Counted from the first letter of the stretch, positions 47,314 through 60,745 are shown. The stretch is 64,000 nt of DNA from Capitella teleta (GCA_000328365.1 KB304165.1:47213-111212); one strand, 5' to 3'. A program made the numbers and translations. The notes: generated by a model not told the origin, from the letters alone.

Positions 47314-49530
47314 GGAAATGAGAATATATATATATTTGCAAGTAGGGAATAAAAAATAAAATAAAAAATAAATAAATAAAAAGGACCTGTTACATCGTCG
47401 ATTTTGATATGCAAATGAAAACTGCGTTGTTTCAAGCTAGCATATAATCAATCACCTGATAATTGCAGTATTTGATCGTAGTTTGTGCTAACAATCCCTC
47501 GTGGGTTTCCGACAGACTCCCGCCTGCGACTCCCATAATAGATACTAGTAACCAACATGCAATCATTTAACGAGTATTTATGACTCGATATTTATGATTG
47601 CTTTGCCTGAGCCATATCTCACGTCTCAAGAAAATGCACAGTTTCACTTGTTTAGCTGACAGCCACGTTGTTTCCTCTCAAAAAAACTTTTACTGCATAA
47701 TGCATTCTACCCATAAATAAACACTGAAAGAAATGGCCTAATTACAGCTGACTGATACCCCAAAGAACTAAAAAAAAAAAAAACTCTTCCTCCAATTGCC
47801 TTGCTCCGTGAACCTAACCACTGAACGCACCTGATGTCGGAAGCGGCTTGATTGAGGTCGGGGTGTTGTTTTATACAGAAATGGACAGGTGCAGGCGAAT
47901 TACGTCAGAAACTTGATCTTGAATTAATTCCGTTTTGTATGTTTTTAACATGTCTAGAGAAAGCTGGGAGGAAGTGATGTATACTATTTTGCTGATGAAC
48001 ACGTCCAGAGATTTTGCAGGTTAGTGTTTCAATTTCGTTTGCTGATCACGCCTTTCAGAGAAGCGACAGGTGAATGAATGACAACGCATTTATATTGATG
48101 AACAAACATCGCCCTTGATTTATGTGGGAGTTTTCAAGTTCCAACGCTAGTTACTACATTGAATGATAATTATGACCTTGACATTTGGATGTCAGAGGCA
48201 TAATTTTAAATCCAGTTTTCATCAACCTTTTCACAGCTTTATTAAGCATGTACTTTGCGCAATATTGCAAACAACGATCATTATTTTGAATAAATCACTG
48301 CCCATTTCTATGTCTTAGTTGAACATTACAGAAAATACAATCAACGAGGAGTTTTGAAACAGCTATCAGACCTCAAAGAACACACTGTTTATGAGCCCTT
48401 AATCATTGCATTTTGCGTTTTTGACGGACCATAATTGTATGTGCCGAGTTCCAAAATCATTAATACCATATAGCCATTAATTGTTCAGTTGGACAGAAAT
48501 GTAAATTAAACCACGTATTGCAAAACCAATCATGAAATATTACGGTACCAACAGTAGCATGAAATCATATAGCTACTTGACTGCACTGACATGTAATAAT
48601 GGTTCGTAAGTTTATAAAGCCGTGCTGGTAGAATGAGTTAATGCTTATCAGTGTATGCGTGTCTAATATTTGTCTGGCATAACAGCATAACACTTCCATG
48701 TCTGACTCCTAGAGCCGTGTCTTCAGGAAAAACGCAAGTACAAAAGCATTGCAGGCGTTGGCCTCTTGTTATACGCTTGGAGGAATGATGAAATAATTTC
48801 AAACATCTGGCCAGAATTATTATCTGAATTATTATTTTGAGGACACTATTATATTTATCGACATAAAATATTATTATTCGTCACATACATAATAAATGTT
48901 TCACTTTACAACATGACTGTGATGTATTCGTATAATAGATTCCCATGGATTTGTTTGATCGCATTATTCAAGGCATTGCTCATTGGGTTGAATGATCAAT
49001 GGCATTGATTGTTGAACAAGCAACCACCTGGTTGTCTGTTTGCTATTTGCACTTTTGCTGCATGAATCATTCAAGAGACAAGTGTCTTTGTTTCACACAC
49101 AGCATTTGTGACGCTTCTTAGAAATCATGCAGTATGCACGGCACTGCGTGAACCAAGTTTCTGTGTCGGTCTATTGTTCAGGTTTTGCTTAAAGGAGGTG
49201 TGACAGTCAATTCGTAATTCGGTTTCTGTAGGTTGGAAAACTATTTTTCAGTATCAAAATAATGCTAATTATCAAGAAAGTTGAATCCACATATGGTAAG
49301 TATGCAACTCCTTTGCGGTTTTCATAACAGATGTGATATAAAGTTTTACGTATACATGCCATGTTATGCCCCGTTTACTTCTCTCGGTTATGCACAACGA
49401 TAACTGTGCCCAAAACAAAATACAAGAAACATACATTAATAGCCCAACACTTTATCTGACGCCTTCAATTGTTATTACATCAAAATCAAATCAACGATTA
49501 GCGTGGTATCCACATATTTACCGTCCTAAC
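47314..49530. other. No gene recognised
   Basis: Contains an AAATAAAATAAAAAATAAATA run at about 47347-47382 and an A run near 47770. No supported gene. Confidence 0.5.
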
Positions 49531-49544
49531 ATAAGTCTACATAC

Positions 49545-49682
49545 CTGCAGCTGCGGTAACACGGCTTTATCCAATGCGAGTGGGCGCTGTATCCATGTCC
49601 TGATGCTGCTGCAGTCTGCCAATGCTCCTGCCTTGTCTGCCTTTATATCTTTCACCACAACCGATGGGCTCAGCAGTCGCAT
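49545..49682 (-). CDS. Weak candidate coding exon with good splice donor
   Basis: The minus strand opens with ATG at 49682 and reads MRLLSPSVVVKDIKADKAGA through RTWIQRPLALDKAVLPQLQ to CTGCAG/GTATGT (donor at 49544-49543), 46 codons. The patch is richer in GC than its surroundings and several other frames are open too, so the evidence is the donor consensus and a balanced amino-acid composition. I recognise no family and see no partner exon. It may be chance or a relic of a mobile element. Confidence 0.22.
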
Positions 49683-49909
49683 TGGTTTCACGGCAATCAG
49701 TTGTCAATTTCCTCAGCAAAATGGATACACTACAGATGTTTCTTAGTCTTGTACAATGCACTACGTATGAAGAAACATGCCATGTCAATTTTAATGGAGT
49801 TTGCTTTGCATGTTCTCGTTTTTGCAATATCAATGTGACGCTTATGGCACAGGCAATATATCCAGTGATGCATATGACGCTGATCAGGTGCGGTAGATGT
49901 TTGGTTTAG

Positions 49910-52900
49910 TTTATGATCGTACCTGGTTATCCCCATGATGTATCCTTAATCTGGCTCTGTTCAGTGCTCTGGTCGTGTGACCGGGCCACATGTCCAACAG
50001 CATATTGACGCCTAAAACGTATACGCCATCCATGTCGATGATAATTTAGAGGCTATAATATGCTATAGCACAGTATTAATTTACTACAGATACTATAAAT
50101 GGTGTTTATCAGCCCAGTAAAACCTACTGCGCGCATGCAGCTGAGCTAATAAATTTTAAGAATACCAGAAAGCAAGTGAATAGAAGTCACCAAAGACAGA
50201 ACATGGCAAATACCTATAGCAGATAATAGTATACTAATATTAAATTTGTCCCTGTCCATCTGCGCATCTCGCTCATCTGATTTGCTGGTAACACAACACA
50301 CGACAATCTTGTCATAACATGGTGTCAGGTCCACGGTTAGCCACGATTTACTTTAATTGTCTTTCATAAACGATATCAAGCCTCAAAATATTGATCATCA
50401 TGCCTGAAAATGCCTGGTTCCATTGGTTTGCTCTCTTACTCTTGGTGTAAGTGACAAACCACGTCAAAATTTAGTTAATTCGAGGCATCTTGGATCCCCG
50501 TTCCATAAAAGGTTGCATAATGATGATTACGCTTACATGAATGTGTGAAGATTTATCACGCACAACCACCTGAGAGCATACAGGTCGCTGAAGGTTCATT
50601 TAACCCGTGACGTGCCACCCAGCATGCTTTCTGTCAACAATGACGAACGGTCGTGACCATTTGGCAGAAACGAAAAACATCACATCACGAAGAAGATGCC
50701 AATCTCAGCACAAGATGTTTGGTCAGCTGTCAGCCGTCGATTGTCACCATTAGGGGTACCATCAAACTTATATCGGGCCCTATATCTTGTTACCATAGAG
50801 ACGGTGGCTTCGTGGAAAGCTCAGTGCAACGTGCAGTTACTCGGAGGCTTCATGTATTGCTGATCTCGAACAAGAGTTTCATGTGTAGACGATAACTTTC
50901 GAAACGATCCCCATTTGTTCACATTATTCTGTCAGAGAGATTCAAGTGAACAACGCGGTTGCGTAGTTGTCTGTTCGAACTAATGCTATTTTATGCTTGC
51001 GAGAGAGTTTCATGTCGCCATCAACACGTTAGCAGAAGATTTAGCTTTCGTTGAGTATAGTGAAAAACAACCCTCTTGAATGATCCACCTCGTGGGGTGA
51101 CTCGTTAGAGTATTAGTGATGACATACCAGGCTACGCACCTACCCTTACACTACAGACACTGCAAATGTCACTGCTATTCATTCGTTCACGGTTACCATG
51201 ATAAAGCAGAGGGACAAAACACAATAATGTGAAGTATCTTTCGTTTCCGCACATGAAACATCAATGACTAATAACTTTGCATTAAACGTAACTTACAATT
51301 GTGATGCACTGGAATACAAATAATGACCATGATATACTATTATCCGAGGCAGAAGCTTCGAGCAGCAGATAATCATCGAAACTGAATTTGGAGCCGATTA
51401 TACATATTCATTTTACGCACTCGTTCGAATCGATCGATAGAATGGTCAATAACCTAAACCAAATAGCGTCCCTTCTTTCATGTGTAAAATTAGAAGTCGG
51501 TCCCCACATGATTGGCCAGATTCTGTCCCGGGCTGCGATGCACTGCTTAATTTTGAGCCAATAAATTGGCGAATTTTTTCAACGAAAGTTTTGAAGCCCC
51601 TGATGATACTCTAAACATTTAATCGAAAATAATGGCAAATAATGGAGTTGTACATGTACTTAATTAGTTCAATGAAGTTTGAACTGAAGCAAACAGGATT
51701 GTTGTATGCTTCACGCCTTGACCAATGAAAGTGCATTCTTCTTATCAGAAGTTCAAATTAGAGCATTTTATAATGAGTATCATCCATTCTCATCCATTCA
51801 AGCAATTAAATACAACGAATAATGCTCACAATATATACACAGGCTAATCAAATATAGACCCATACAGTCTAATCACGGCAAGGAATCTAGATTAATCTGG
51901 ATTCGCCTTTACATTCGGAGCCAAAGCTTCAGAAAATAGCCAATATTCGTTGGAGTCGAAAGCCGAATATTCGCCCATCACTGAACTGAACCAAACACGG
52001 GTTCCTGTCTATTATATTGAGTTACAGAATAATGAGCAGAACAAAACAAACATGTTACTGTTAATGATAATTATGATAAATACAGACTGACACTGGATCC
52101 AACTCAACCAAACAACACAAAATTTTCCCCCGTCCCAGTAACCTCTGACATTACGGCTAATCGATGGACTGGCCTTTGTGGATATGCTCTTACGTTGATT
52201 ACCCGAGCTATAGTGTATGTTAGTTCAGTGCATTTATCTTGCTACCTTCAAAGATTGCACTGTTCACACGCGTTTATGTCTTGGTGTAACCATTATAATT
52301 ATTAGCTAGCATCGAAGTAATCACCATCTGATGAGGCAGCTAACAAGCCACATTTACGTAATTGGGAAATCTAGAAGAGTGCAAGCACTTTCTTATGGAA
52401 TAATTCTCGATTGTAATCACAGAGCTACTGCTCATGAGCTGCAAACCATGGGATGTAGTTACACAGCTGATATTTTAGCAAAGCAAATGCTGAGGCCTGG
52501 TTACTTATGCCTTGCGTTTGAAAACTAGAATACCGATGATCGTGAGCTGTAGCTGAAGTCCAACTCAACAAACTAGTGGAATTAATGAAACTGAATTCGA
52601 CTTAAATAGATAAGCGTATTTCATGTGCCAAGAATCACAAATACGAGAACGCAAGAAGTGAATTGATGAAATAGACAACACATCTATCTTGCAATAAAAA
52701 CAATTTCATGGTGGTTATTTGCATGTCTCTGATAGTTTCATGGCATTGAACGTATCAGTAAGTAGCTTTATTAGGAAACAATGGCAGACATGGTCATTAG
52801 TACACAATAGTCACTTGTATTATTCCCCCATAAAACAGTGGTGCGGTGATTAACTTTATTGTAAGCACATTGAATCAAAACGATAAGCAATATCAACATG

Positions 52901-53165
52901 TGAATGTCGTCATTGTGGATTTAATGTGCGACTTCAAGCTGCATGAAATGTGCCCATCAATATTCAATCCTAAGATCGAAGGCAACATTAGCGTATTGCA
53001 ATCTGATGAAATGCTGATTACGAAATAATCAGAATAATCAGTCTGACTACATTGAGCTGTATCAATACTACAATGCATGCGGTACACTAGTTCGTAAAAA
53101 AAGATACCTTATCATGTGAACATCGCAAGCTGGAGGCTTGCATTCGTCTTAAACTGTGATTCATG
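49910..53165. other. No gene recognised
   Basis: A 55-codon frame at 50696-50863 (plus) reads ISAQDVWSAVSRRLSPLGVP, protein-like, but of chance length and without a known family. Otherwise nothing supported. Confidence 0.45.
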
Positions 53166-53170
53166 TTAAC

Positions 53171-53370
53171 CATGTACATGTACTGGATTCTGATGATCAA
53201 ATGCGACCAAAGCCAGTTGCACCCGAATACAACCAACGTTACGGAAAAATAAACAGAAGGCATGCCTTTGGCAAAATTGTACTGAAAAGGCCAATAAACT
53301 ATTTATTGGCGGGCAATACAAGAGGTAAAATGACAGGTTGATGTATGCGAGGCTGGTGAAAATAAACCAA
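53171..53370. repeat. Dispersed repeat, copy 2 (partner at 8.45 kb)
   Basis: ACATGTACTGGATTCTG start, AAACAGAAGGCAT, CTGAAAAGGCC, AACTATTTATTGGCGG and GAAAATAAACC end, in the same order and orientation as 8450-8660. Non-coding. Confidence 0.65.
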
Positions 53371-53502
53371 TCGTTATAAATCATTTGGAAGTTGGGACAT
53401 GAGGGGTTAATAGTTATTACTAGGGTTAAGTGGTGTCCAAACTCGTGCAGTATAACCCGAAATCTCAGAAAATTTACATATGATCCCAAACATAATAATC
53501 AC

Positions 53503-53840
53503 GGGCCCATTTCATGAACGTATAGTTTATTTCGGATTAACATGGTTAAGCTGACCCTTACAAGAATTAGCTTACATCAATTCACGAACATGGGTTTAAA
53601 TAACTCAGGTTTAACCTTGCATATGACTAGGGTCTAACTGCTCGGCGTGAGACAATAGCACAGTTCACCAATGAACAATACACAACTTATGCAATTTGAG
53701 AACAACAACAATCGATGAATAATTAAATCATCGCATCTCGGATCCTTTTTACCCATTTCTGAGGGAACTTAACCCCGAAATTTTCGCCAATCTAACTCTA
53801 ACTGTCATCCAATCAAAATTACGTTCATGAAATCGCGCCC
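53503..53840. mobile_element. MITE with GGGC...TTCATGAACG ends, copy 1
   Basis: 338 bp bounded by GGGCCCATTTCATGAACGTA on the left and, reverse-complemented, GGGCGCGATTTCATGAACGT on the right. The interior has no coding frame and is rich in TTAA and GTTAAG words. GGGC-type ends are seen in PIF/Harbinger-derived MITEs, but I could not find a clean 3-bp target duplication, so the superfamily is left open. The copy at 57355 shares these ends. Confidence 0.7.
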
Positions 53841-56800
53841 ATGAGATGAACTCTCACGTTTTATTATATTCACATTTTCATAATGTTAGTTGAACTGAAT
53901 AAAACTGCCACCATGTAAAATGAAGATCGATTGTTCGAATCCTTTCAGACGGAATTTTAGTTTTTAAAAATGCAAAACATGTTGATTGTGCTGACATAGG
54001 TCTGACATAGGATTGTGCTGAAACGCGTTGATATTATAAGCTGTTAAAAGCCTTCTTTTTTCAACGCAATACAACGTTCCGTCAAATGGATCAAACGTAT
54101 AATGCGTTTCTAAAATGCTTGATCATGTTTACGAATAATATTGCATGTATTGTCCTCCAATTTATTGTGACTGAGTAAGATATGAAACTACATGCAATTT
54201 GGCCATTATTATGCCAACAAATCATCAGAATAATTGTTTTCCGTAATTGCGCAAATGCATTATTTACCAACAATACACCCAGGAAGTGAGACCTAATTTA
54301 GCCACGTGTTTGATATGCAGCTTCTGTCTTAAGACCTTTGCCTAATGTCGATGCCCTAACAAGACATAAGAACATGTTCCATTTCATTCACATTTCCGGT
54401 TTGGCATAAACAGAAAGTACTATAATCTTCTGATCGAAGCTTTGGCTTAGAATACTCGAACAAATTCAATATTTGCCCACCACTATCATCACATAATATA
54501 ATACTATGATATTTGACTTCCTTTCAAGGCTACACGACACTCCATTAACCACCATGGACGTGTAACTCAGTCACCCATGTACCTAACTTAACACAATTTT
54601 TGATGAAATTTGTTTGATACATTTGCTATATCATTATGAATGCCTAGTATAAATCAACCATATTATCAGCACAATTTATCAACATTTAGTTTATGTCTTG
54701 TGCAGCACTTTTGCTACAACATTAGTATCAGAGAAAGCTAATTTAATGAAATATGCAACATCCAAATCCGGTGCTTGCAATTTTAGTTTTCAGATATCCT
54801 GTGGATTGTCAGGAAGTCCTGATTTTCAGAGTTGAGCTGGGTATATATAAACACCCCTTGTAAACATGTGTATGCAATACTAATAATGACACATTGAAAT
54901 ACAAATAGCTGAGGCAGCGCATGATCCAATTTGCCAAGGTGCGTTAACTCTAGCTTATTTCAGCTAGTAGCATATACTATGCCGACAGTAATATACACAT
55001 ACTATAGTTGCAGTTACAGTGACAGAATGCATCACCAAAGGAGCCTGATTATTCCGGGAACTGAAGCATAAAGTGGATCACGGCATTTCGTGCACTGGGG
55101 GGTTTCTTTCGATACAAAGGTTTTGAAAATGGATGGGTGTGTTTTGTTTCGCTGGATTTCACTCAATTATTATACGCTTGCTTCCAGTAATGAACCCACT
55201 GTTTGAAGCGTACACGTTGCGTGGCAATTGCCAAATGTCCAGCTATTGAGAAGAAGAACTCAATCCAAAATATCAGCGTTTTTAAACACAAATCTCATTT
55301 TCTGCTGCCAATATTGTCAATAATGTACATGCACTTGATCATGTCGATGTCATGTCGATGTCATGTCGATGTCAGGGTTATAAAAATCAATTTAGCTGTA
55401 TAACTTTCCAAAATCTTTATTCAAATTTCAATTTATCCAAAATGAACAAAAATCCTCTTTAAGTCATGAAGTAGAAGGAATTGTTCAGGCAGGGCTTGAT
55501 ATTGTATCCAAGTTGGAAGTCACTAATGCATCTTCCCTGATCACACTAATGGTCGAGGCCCAATCGTTTATGTCTAATGTTGAACTTTATTTCTCATTGT
55601 TATTTTAATCACATCCTGACCGATATTATACATACTAAAAGTAAACGATTGATTCCAATTTGGTAAAAATATAACAAAGTCAAATATGGTCACATCAAGG
55701 CAAGATGCTGATGCAGAGATTAATAGGTGGCAAAATAGGAGATAATGACAAGTGATAATCGAGGATCAATCTCCATTTAATAAGCATTACTCCCCATCCT
55801 GAATGTATAGAATATTGGAGAGCCATTTGTCACCAATCAACATGGACGCTGAAAAACCGTCAACGAAAGGACGACCTTCTTAGTGCTTATGAGTCATAAT
55901 GAACAAGTCCTTCATAATCAGTGTTAAATGCGTTTTTAGTGCTGACCCCTATTGGGGGTAAGGAAACCTAATTATACCAATCCCCCTGTCATAAAATCAA
56001 TGTACACCACCTTTCACCTCAATAATGAGAAAGGTATGTTTTATAATTATGTCCTCGTAGAATATAATAAGCAGCATCGGATACAGCCAAAAATTAGCTG
56101 CACAGTTCTTTTTGCTTGATAAAAATGCATGGTAAAATCGAATATACCGACAGGCAACAGACACAGGTACGCATAGGAAAATGGTGCAGTTGACGCCGCA
56201 TATTTTAGCCGTTGCTGTGAACACCCGTTGCCATCAATCTGGTAATCAACAATGACCCTCGACAGAAACTTTGACAATGGATCAAAGAGCACTCTGTCGC
56301 ATCTGTGGCTTGAATGATTGCTCAGACATTTGCTTTGGATCATAGTTTTAGTCTAATAGGGGAAATGTTTGGCTTAAATTTGTTACAAAAGGGAAAACAC
56401 AATGATACAACCGATTTATTTCGCCTATTAGTGCGCGAGCATGTATGGCTTATGGGTGCATTATAGCAAAATAAATTGAGATTTTGATACTTAATGTGCC
56501 TTGTGATTGTATTTGAGATACTAGCGGTAATGATGATACAGCAAAGTATCGAACTGAACGAATGTGCAGTGGTTAATAATAAACGCCTACCGTTTACATT
56601 GTGCATAAAATTGCAACTAACAAGCAAAATACCCCTAACCCTCGAGGTCGAACAGAAACAAAGGCGTTTCTTAGTCTTCTTCACAATAATCCGTGCGCTG
56701 TTCGTGTGCACGTAGGAGGCAATCACCAAATGGCAACGATGCCTAACAAGCGACGTGTTTAAGTGTTTAGAGCTCAACAAAGGATGAAGACACATTATTT

Positions 56801-57350
56801 TGCAAAAAAAAGCCCCGTAATGGTGCAAAATTACGCACAATCTGTGTTCTTTTGAAATGCATCCCGTTCCTTCTCCCTGTTTCCTAGTGTGGTTCATCGT
56901 TAGCTTCATGGTTAATAGTACAAAACAAGCAGGCAGCTTGTATATCAAAACAGCCAACACTCCGACCTTGCTTAAGAATTCGTTGCAATTGCAAATATAA
57001 GAAAAACACGCAGGGAAAAATGGAACTGATTACACGCCTCAAAGGCATCCGATTGTACTTCAGAGATTACCTGCACCGCAAATATGCATTGGTTTGCAAA
57101 AACCAAAAAACCACTAATTGGATTAAATAAAAATTGATTTTTTTATTCCATATCCGCATATTGATTAATATGAAAATAATATGCAGCGTTGCAATGCTGA
57201 GTGGTGGAATAAATTTGTGCTGAATGTGTTTCTTTCATCAGTCCCAGAACGTTCCAAGTAGTTGGTTCAATATTCAAAGCAACACTAGTTTCAATACTGC
57301 TGCATCAAGTTCAAAATTGTTTATACTCAAATACAGTGCCCTGAAAAAAA
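53841..57350. other. No gene recognised
   Basis: Contains a 12-bp tandem repeat (CATGTCGATGT-type, three units, about 55337-55376) and a short direct duplication near 53975-54020. The long minus-strand frame at 56340-56960 is listed separately. Confidence 0.45.
56340..56960 (-). CDS. Hypothetical ORF, 206 codons, no family
   Basis: An uninterrupted 206-codon minus-strand frame. By simple stop frequency at this base composition, about 0.01 such frames are expected in the whole window, so chance is not the easy explanation. However, the protein is rich in Cys, His, Ser, Ile and Lys, lacks clear domains, and has few acidic residues, which is unlike most real proteins. It has no recognisable signal peptide beyond a hydrophobic start (LAVLIYKLPACFVLL). 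It may be the antisense of an old coding sequence or a frame in a stop-poor patch. Splice sites were not evident. Confidence 0.2.
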   Translation of the reverse strand: MLAVLIYKLPACFVLLTMKLTMNHTRKQGEGTGCISKEHRLCVILHHYGAFFCKIMCLHPLLSSKHLNTSLVRHRCHLVIASYVHTNSARIIVKKTKKRLCFCSTSRVRGILLVSCNFMHNVNGRRLLLTTAHSFSSILCCIIITASISNTITRHIKYQNLNLFCYNAPISHTCSRTNRRNKSVVSLCFPFCNKFKPNISPIRLKL

Positions 57351-57354
57351 AGCA

Positions 57355-58093
57355 GGGCTAGATTTCTTGAACGTAGTTTAACTCTGTTTAAACAGGCTAT
57401 GGTGATCCTTGCTAAGATTAGTTAATGCATTCATGAATATAGGGTCGGCTATCTTGAGTTAATCGCCTTATCATCGAAAAAATCTCGATATAGGATCAAC
57501 GGACATTAGAGAGATATGTGACATATTTTAGAAATATATCAACGTGATGAGATGTTACGGCTCCACCCAAACCAATCGGATGATACGGGCGCCAGAACAG
57601 AAGGTCAGGGATCGGGGTTTCCCCCTACTCTTATCGATTAATCCCAAGGGTTCTTTATCCTGCATACCACCATAGAGAGTAGTACACAGCGCCCGGCGTT
57701 GTTTCGCAGTTAGGCAGTACTGCAGAGTCACCGAAGAATTACAATTATAACGGTTTACAATTATAATTCACAATCATAACGCCCGTGGTCTGATCGGGTC
57801 TCGAATCCGGGACCTCAACCTCCATGGTCGGCATAGGATTGCAGTCAGTCGGTTAAACCGATTGAGCTATTCGGTGCCCTTTGAAATAATCAATTATATC
57901 AACTGATTTTGCTTGCTGCCATGGTGTATTCTAGGTATGTGCAGTTTGTCAACATCGGTAGAGGATGTCGGTCATTTTCTGGCTGTGTATGCCGTAGAGT
58001 ATGTATAAGAAATGGGATTGGCTGCTAAGCGAGGGTTAACACTAATAACCCAAATATCAAAACGAGCTTAACCACGTTCATGAAATCGAGCCC
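57355..58093. mobile_element. MITE with GGGC...TTCATGAACG ends, copy 2, split by a SINE
   Basis: Left end GGGCTAGATTTCTTGAACGT, right end (reverse complement) GGGCTCGATTTCATGAACGT. Length is 739 bp in total; after removing the inserted SINE and its duplication the element would be close to 390 bp, similar to copy 1 at 53.5 kb. Interior similarity to copy 1 is weak apart from the terminal 25 bp. No coding frame. Confidence 0.65.
57549..57894 (-). mobile_element. tRNA-derived SINE, copy 3, nested in a MITE
   Basis: Minus orientation. ACGGCTCCACCCAAACC (3' body) runs to the tRNA-like head, whose reverse complement gives ACCGAATAGCTCAATCGGTT, a good box A (TAGCTCAATCGG), and then box B (GATTCGAGACCC). 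Flanks TATATCAACGTGAT (57535-57548) and TATATCAACTGAT (57895-57907) look like a target-site duplication of about 13 bp with one base indel, the length expected of LINE-assisted insertion. Confidence 0.87.
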
Positions 58094-60500
58094 AGAGGAT
58101 TAACTATATATGCAAAATCCCTTCTTATGTCAACAATTCGAAAGATCGAACTTCAATCAGTGCCACGAAGCTGTGGATACAAAAGGAATAAGAACCCAAA
58201 TAAAAGAAGAAGAAAAACCGCTCAACGCTTTTGTTCTCAGTGATTAGTCGAGTGATGGGCCTCTGGCAAAATGGAGGTCAAGGCAAAGATTAGCATCCAG
58301 AAATAGTGACATGCCCATTCACTCTCGCGCTTTGAAGAAGTCGACAAATAACCGGAGTGTATCTAAAGTGGAGCTTTCATTTGGTGTAAGCATCACAATT
58401 TATCTTGTTCGAGGATATTTGTAATCGGTTTCAAATAATATTGAGAGCAGTAATGAGTGTTATACGACAGTATTGACCAAGAACAATTCAACGAGTGGTT
58501 TGGTAAGTATAATATAATTATGCACATCAGAGAGCTCGAACAATATAGGGTTTAGAGTAAAATAATATTCAAAATCCTATCAGGTTTCTAATGGACACTT
58601 TAGGACTCCATTTAATCTCTTGGATATCAAACACGCCCAATAAGACGTACAGCCTCCAAATCCGGTAGTTATATATATTTATTCAATTATCTGTATTTCC
58701 GGAAGCCAAATTGTCGGATGTCAAATGTATATATAAACGCACCCTAATTAGAAGATCACAGCTCGATCCAAGAAAGGTGACGGAAATTAACAAGAATTAG
58801 GCCTGAGGTGTGAAGGAAAAACATACTTACACCCCCCCCCCCCCCGCCGTAATAGGCAATTTTGATTAAGCTAGCTTATATGACGGAAGCTCGATTTTTA
58901 TATCTCGATAATTAGGATTTCAGCATGTTATTCGCAAAACTGTTAGTTTGCTCTACTTGAACATATATTGGCCGCAAAGGATTAGTTTGATCAAAAAGAG
59001 CAAAACTAAGGTGAATTAAAAACACTGCTTTTGAAGGACCTTGTTATTGCTGTAAACGGCATCCATCCCTGAGAAATTGAGATAATTAACTGCAGCTAAG
59101 CTATACCTAAGAAGATTTTCCTCGGAGGTTAGCATGTTTGTGTCCAACAAGCGCACAGAGGCTGGCTGGATTTCTGATATCAAGTGCACCCGGTTTAATG
59201 AGCAACTACAGGTGCGCATAAAATATAATGGATCGCAATTACCACTATGTAATGCACACAATAACGTCTGTAATTTAATGAACAGTATCAAAACACAAAA
59301 ACAAAATACAATCCTCATCATCAGTAATAATCCTTCAATAATCCTATTATTCTGTTAAGTCACCTTTTCATATCGTATCCTAAAATTTGACGAAAGAAGC
59401 ATATTAATGTGTGCCTATATTCAGTATGTGAAAACAAACATTTATTTTGGCATAATTAAATACTCGTTAAACATAGAATATTATTATGGTATCCCAATTA
59501 TTATATGATGCCAGTATTTTATATGGATAGTCTGCTTTAAAATGGCAGTGGCATGCACTCAATATATATAATTTTATATATGCGTGTTATTTCGATGCTG
59601 CTTCCAATGGTTCATGTTTGTACAAGTGCACATGACTACCTGCTCCGCCTCGTCAAATTGCGGCTCAACAGTCGCAAGGGAGTCGAATGACACCATTAAC
59701 ACGTTAGGTGAGGTCTTTGCTAACCCTCTTTATGAGCCTGTAGAAGGGTCCTGAAGGGTAGTATTCTGTCATGTAACATGTCACTCAAAGCTAGGAGCAC
59801 TCTCTGAAAATGAACCGTAATAGTAGCTCTGAATGTGTGTTGAACCCTGCAACAAAAAATGAAGATGGCACCAACAATTCAGAAAAAAAATATTTGTAGA
59901 TATTATGATCCATGTTTTTCATTGTGTGTTAAACGAGATCGATTATAATGATATATCGATCATTTACTGGCGATATTTACCGAAGCGAATAATTTTGAGA
60001 TTATTGTGACGCCATTGAGCGTTTCAACCAATCACGAAGCCCGATTCGCCAAGTATGATGTAAACATGTTTCGAAATCCAACATTAGTCTGTCATCAACA
60101 TTATTAAGCCGCCTATTTGCATGAATATAGTTAGTCAGACATACCCTTCAATTTATCAAACAAAGAATGTAGTTATATTTTTTTATTCACAGTCCAATCA
60201 TCATCAACAGTTTCTCATGGAATGACACTATGAAATAACACACACAAAATGAAATCCTGATTAATATATCTGATAAACATAATTAATAATAAATTCACTG
60301 AAATAAAATGTTGACAGTATATAAATTGTACCATAAAGTGTATAATTTTTTTTTTTTTTTTTTTTGGGGGGGGAGCGCAAAGTACAAGGAAATATTGCAT
60401 GCGTAGTCTATAATGTCGGCGTTATGAAAATGAAAATAATAAATGAAAGAACAATTTCCTTAATTGATAAATACAAAAATAGCACGTAAAATATGTGAGT
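58094..60500. other. No gene recognised
   Basis: A C run at about 58833-58846; otherwise nothing but short frames (59016-59321 minus and 59134-59358 plus overlap one another and show no domain). A T/G homopolymer lies at 60349-60374. Confidence 0.5.
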
Positions 60501-60506
60501 AAAATA

Positions 60507-60745
60507 AAAAGAAATGATGGTCAAAGGTACATGTAGTCGTAGTTAAGAGTGCATCCTAAATCCTAAAAGCATATTTTTTTTCTCAAGTAGTCACATACAA
60601 ACATGTATTTGCTGGAATATTCCATGGCCTAGTGCTCATGCATGATTATCAAGATTTCAGGATATCTGCAAATGCAAAAAAAAAAAAAAGTATTGCTTTG
60701 ACTTAACTAGCGCACGCTGCATATATTCTTGCAACGGTCACTTAT
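60507..60745. repeat. Dispersed repeat, copy 2 (partner at 17.3 kb)
   Basis: Starts AAAAAGAAATGATGGTCAAA and ends around AGCGCACGCTGCATATATTC, with the same block order as 17339-17570. It differs by small indels in the A and T runs and scattered substitutions. Confidence 0.75.

Noticed and set aside
50696-50863. 55-codon frame ISAQDVWSAVSRRLSPLGVP
   Set aside because: Looks protein-like but well over a hundred frames of this length are expected by chance here; no homolog known to me.
53905-53955. tRNA T-arm-like GATTGTTCGAATCC
   Set aside because: No D-arm, anticodon arm or 7-bp acceptor stem at the right distances; not a tRNA gene.
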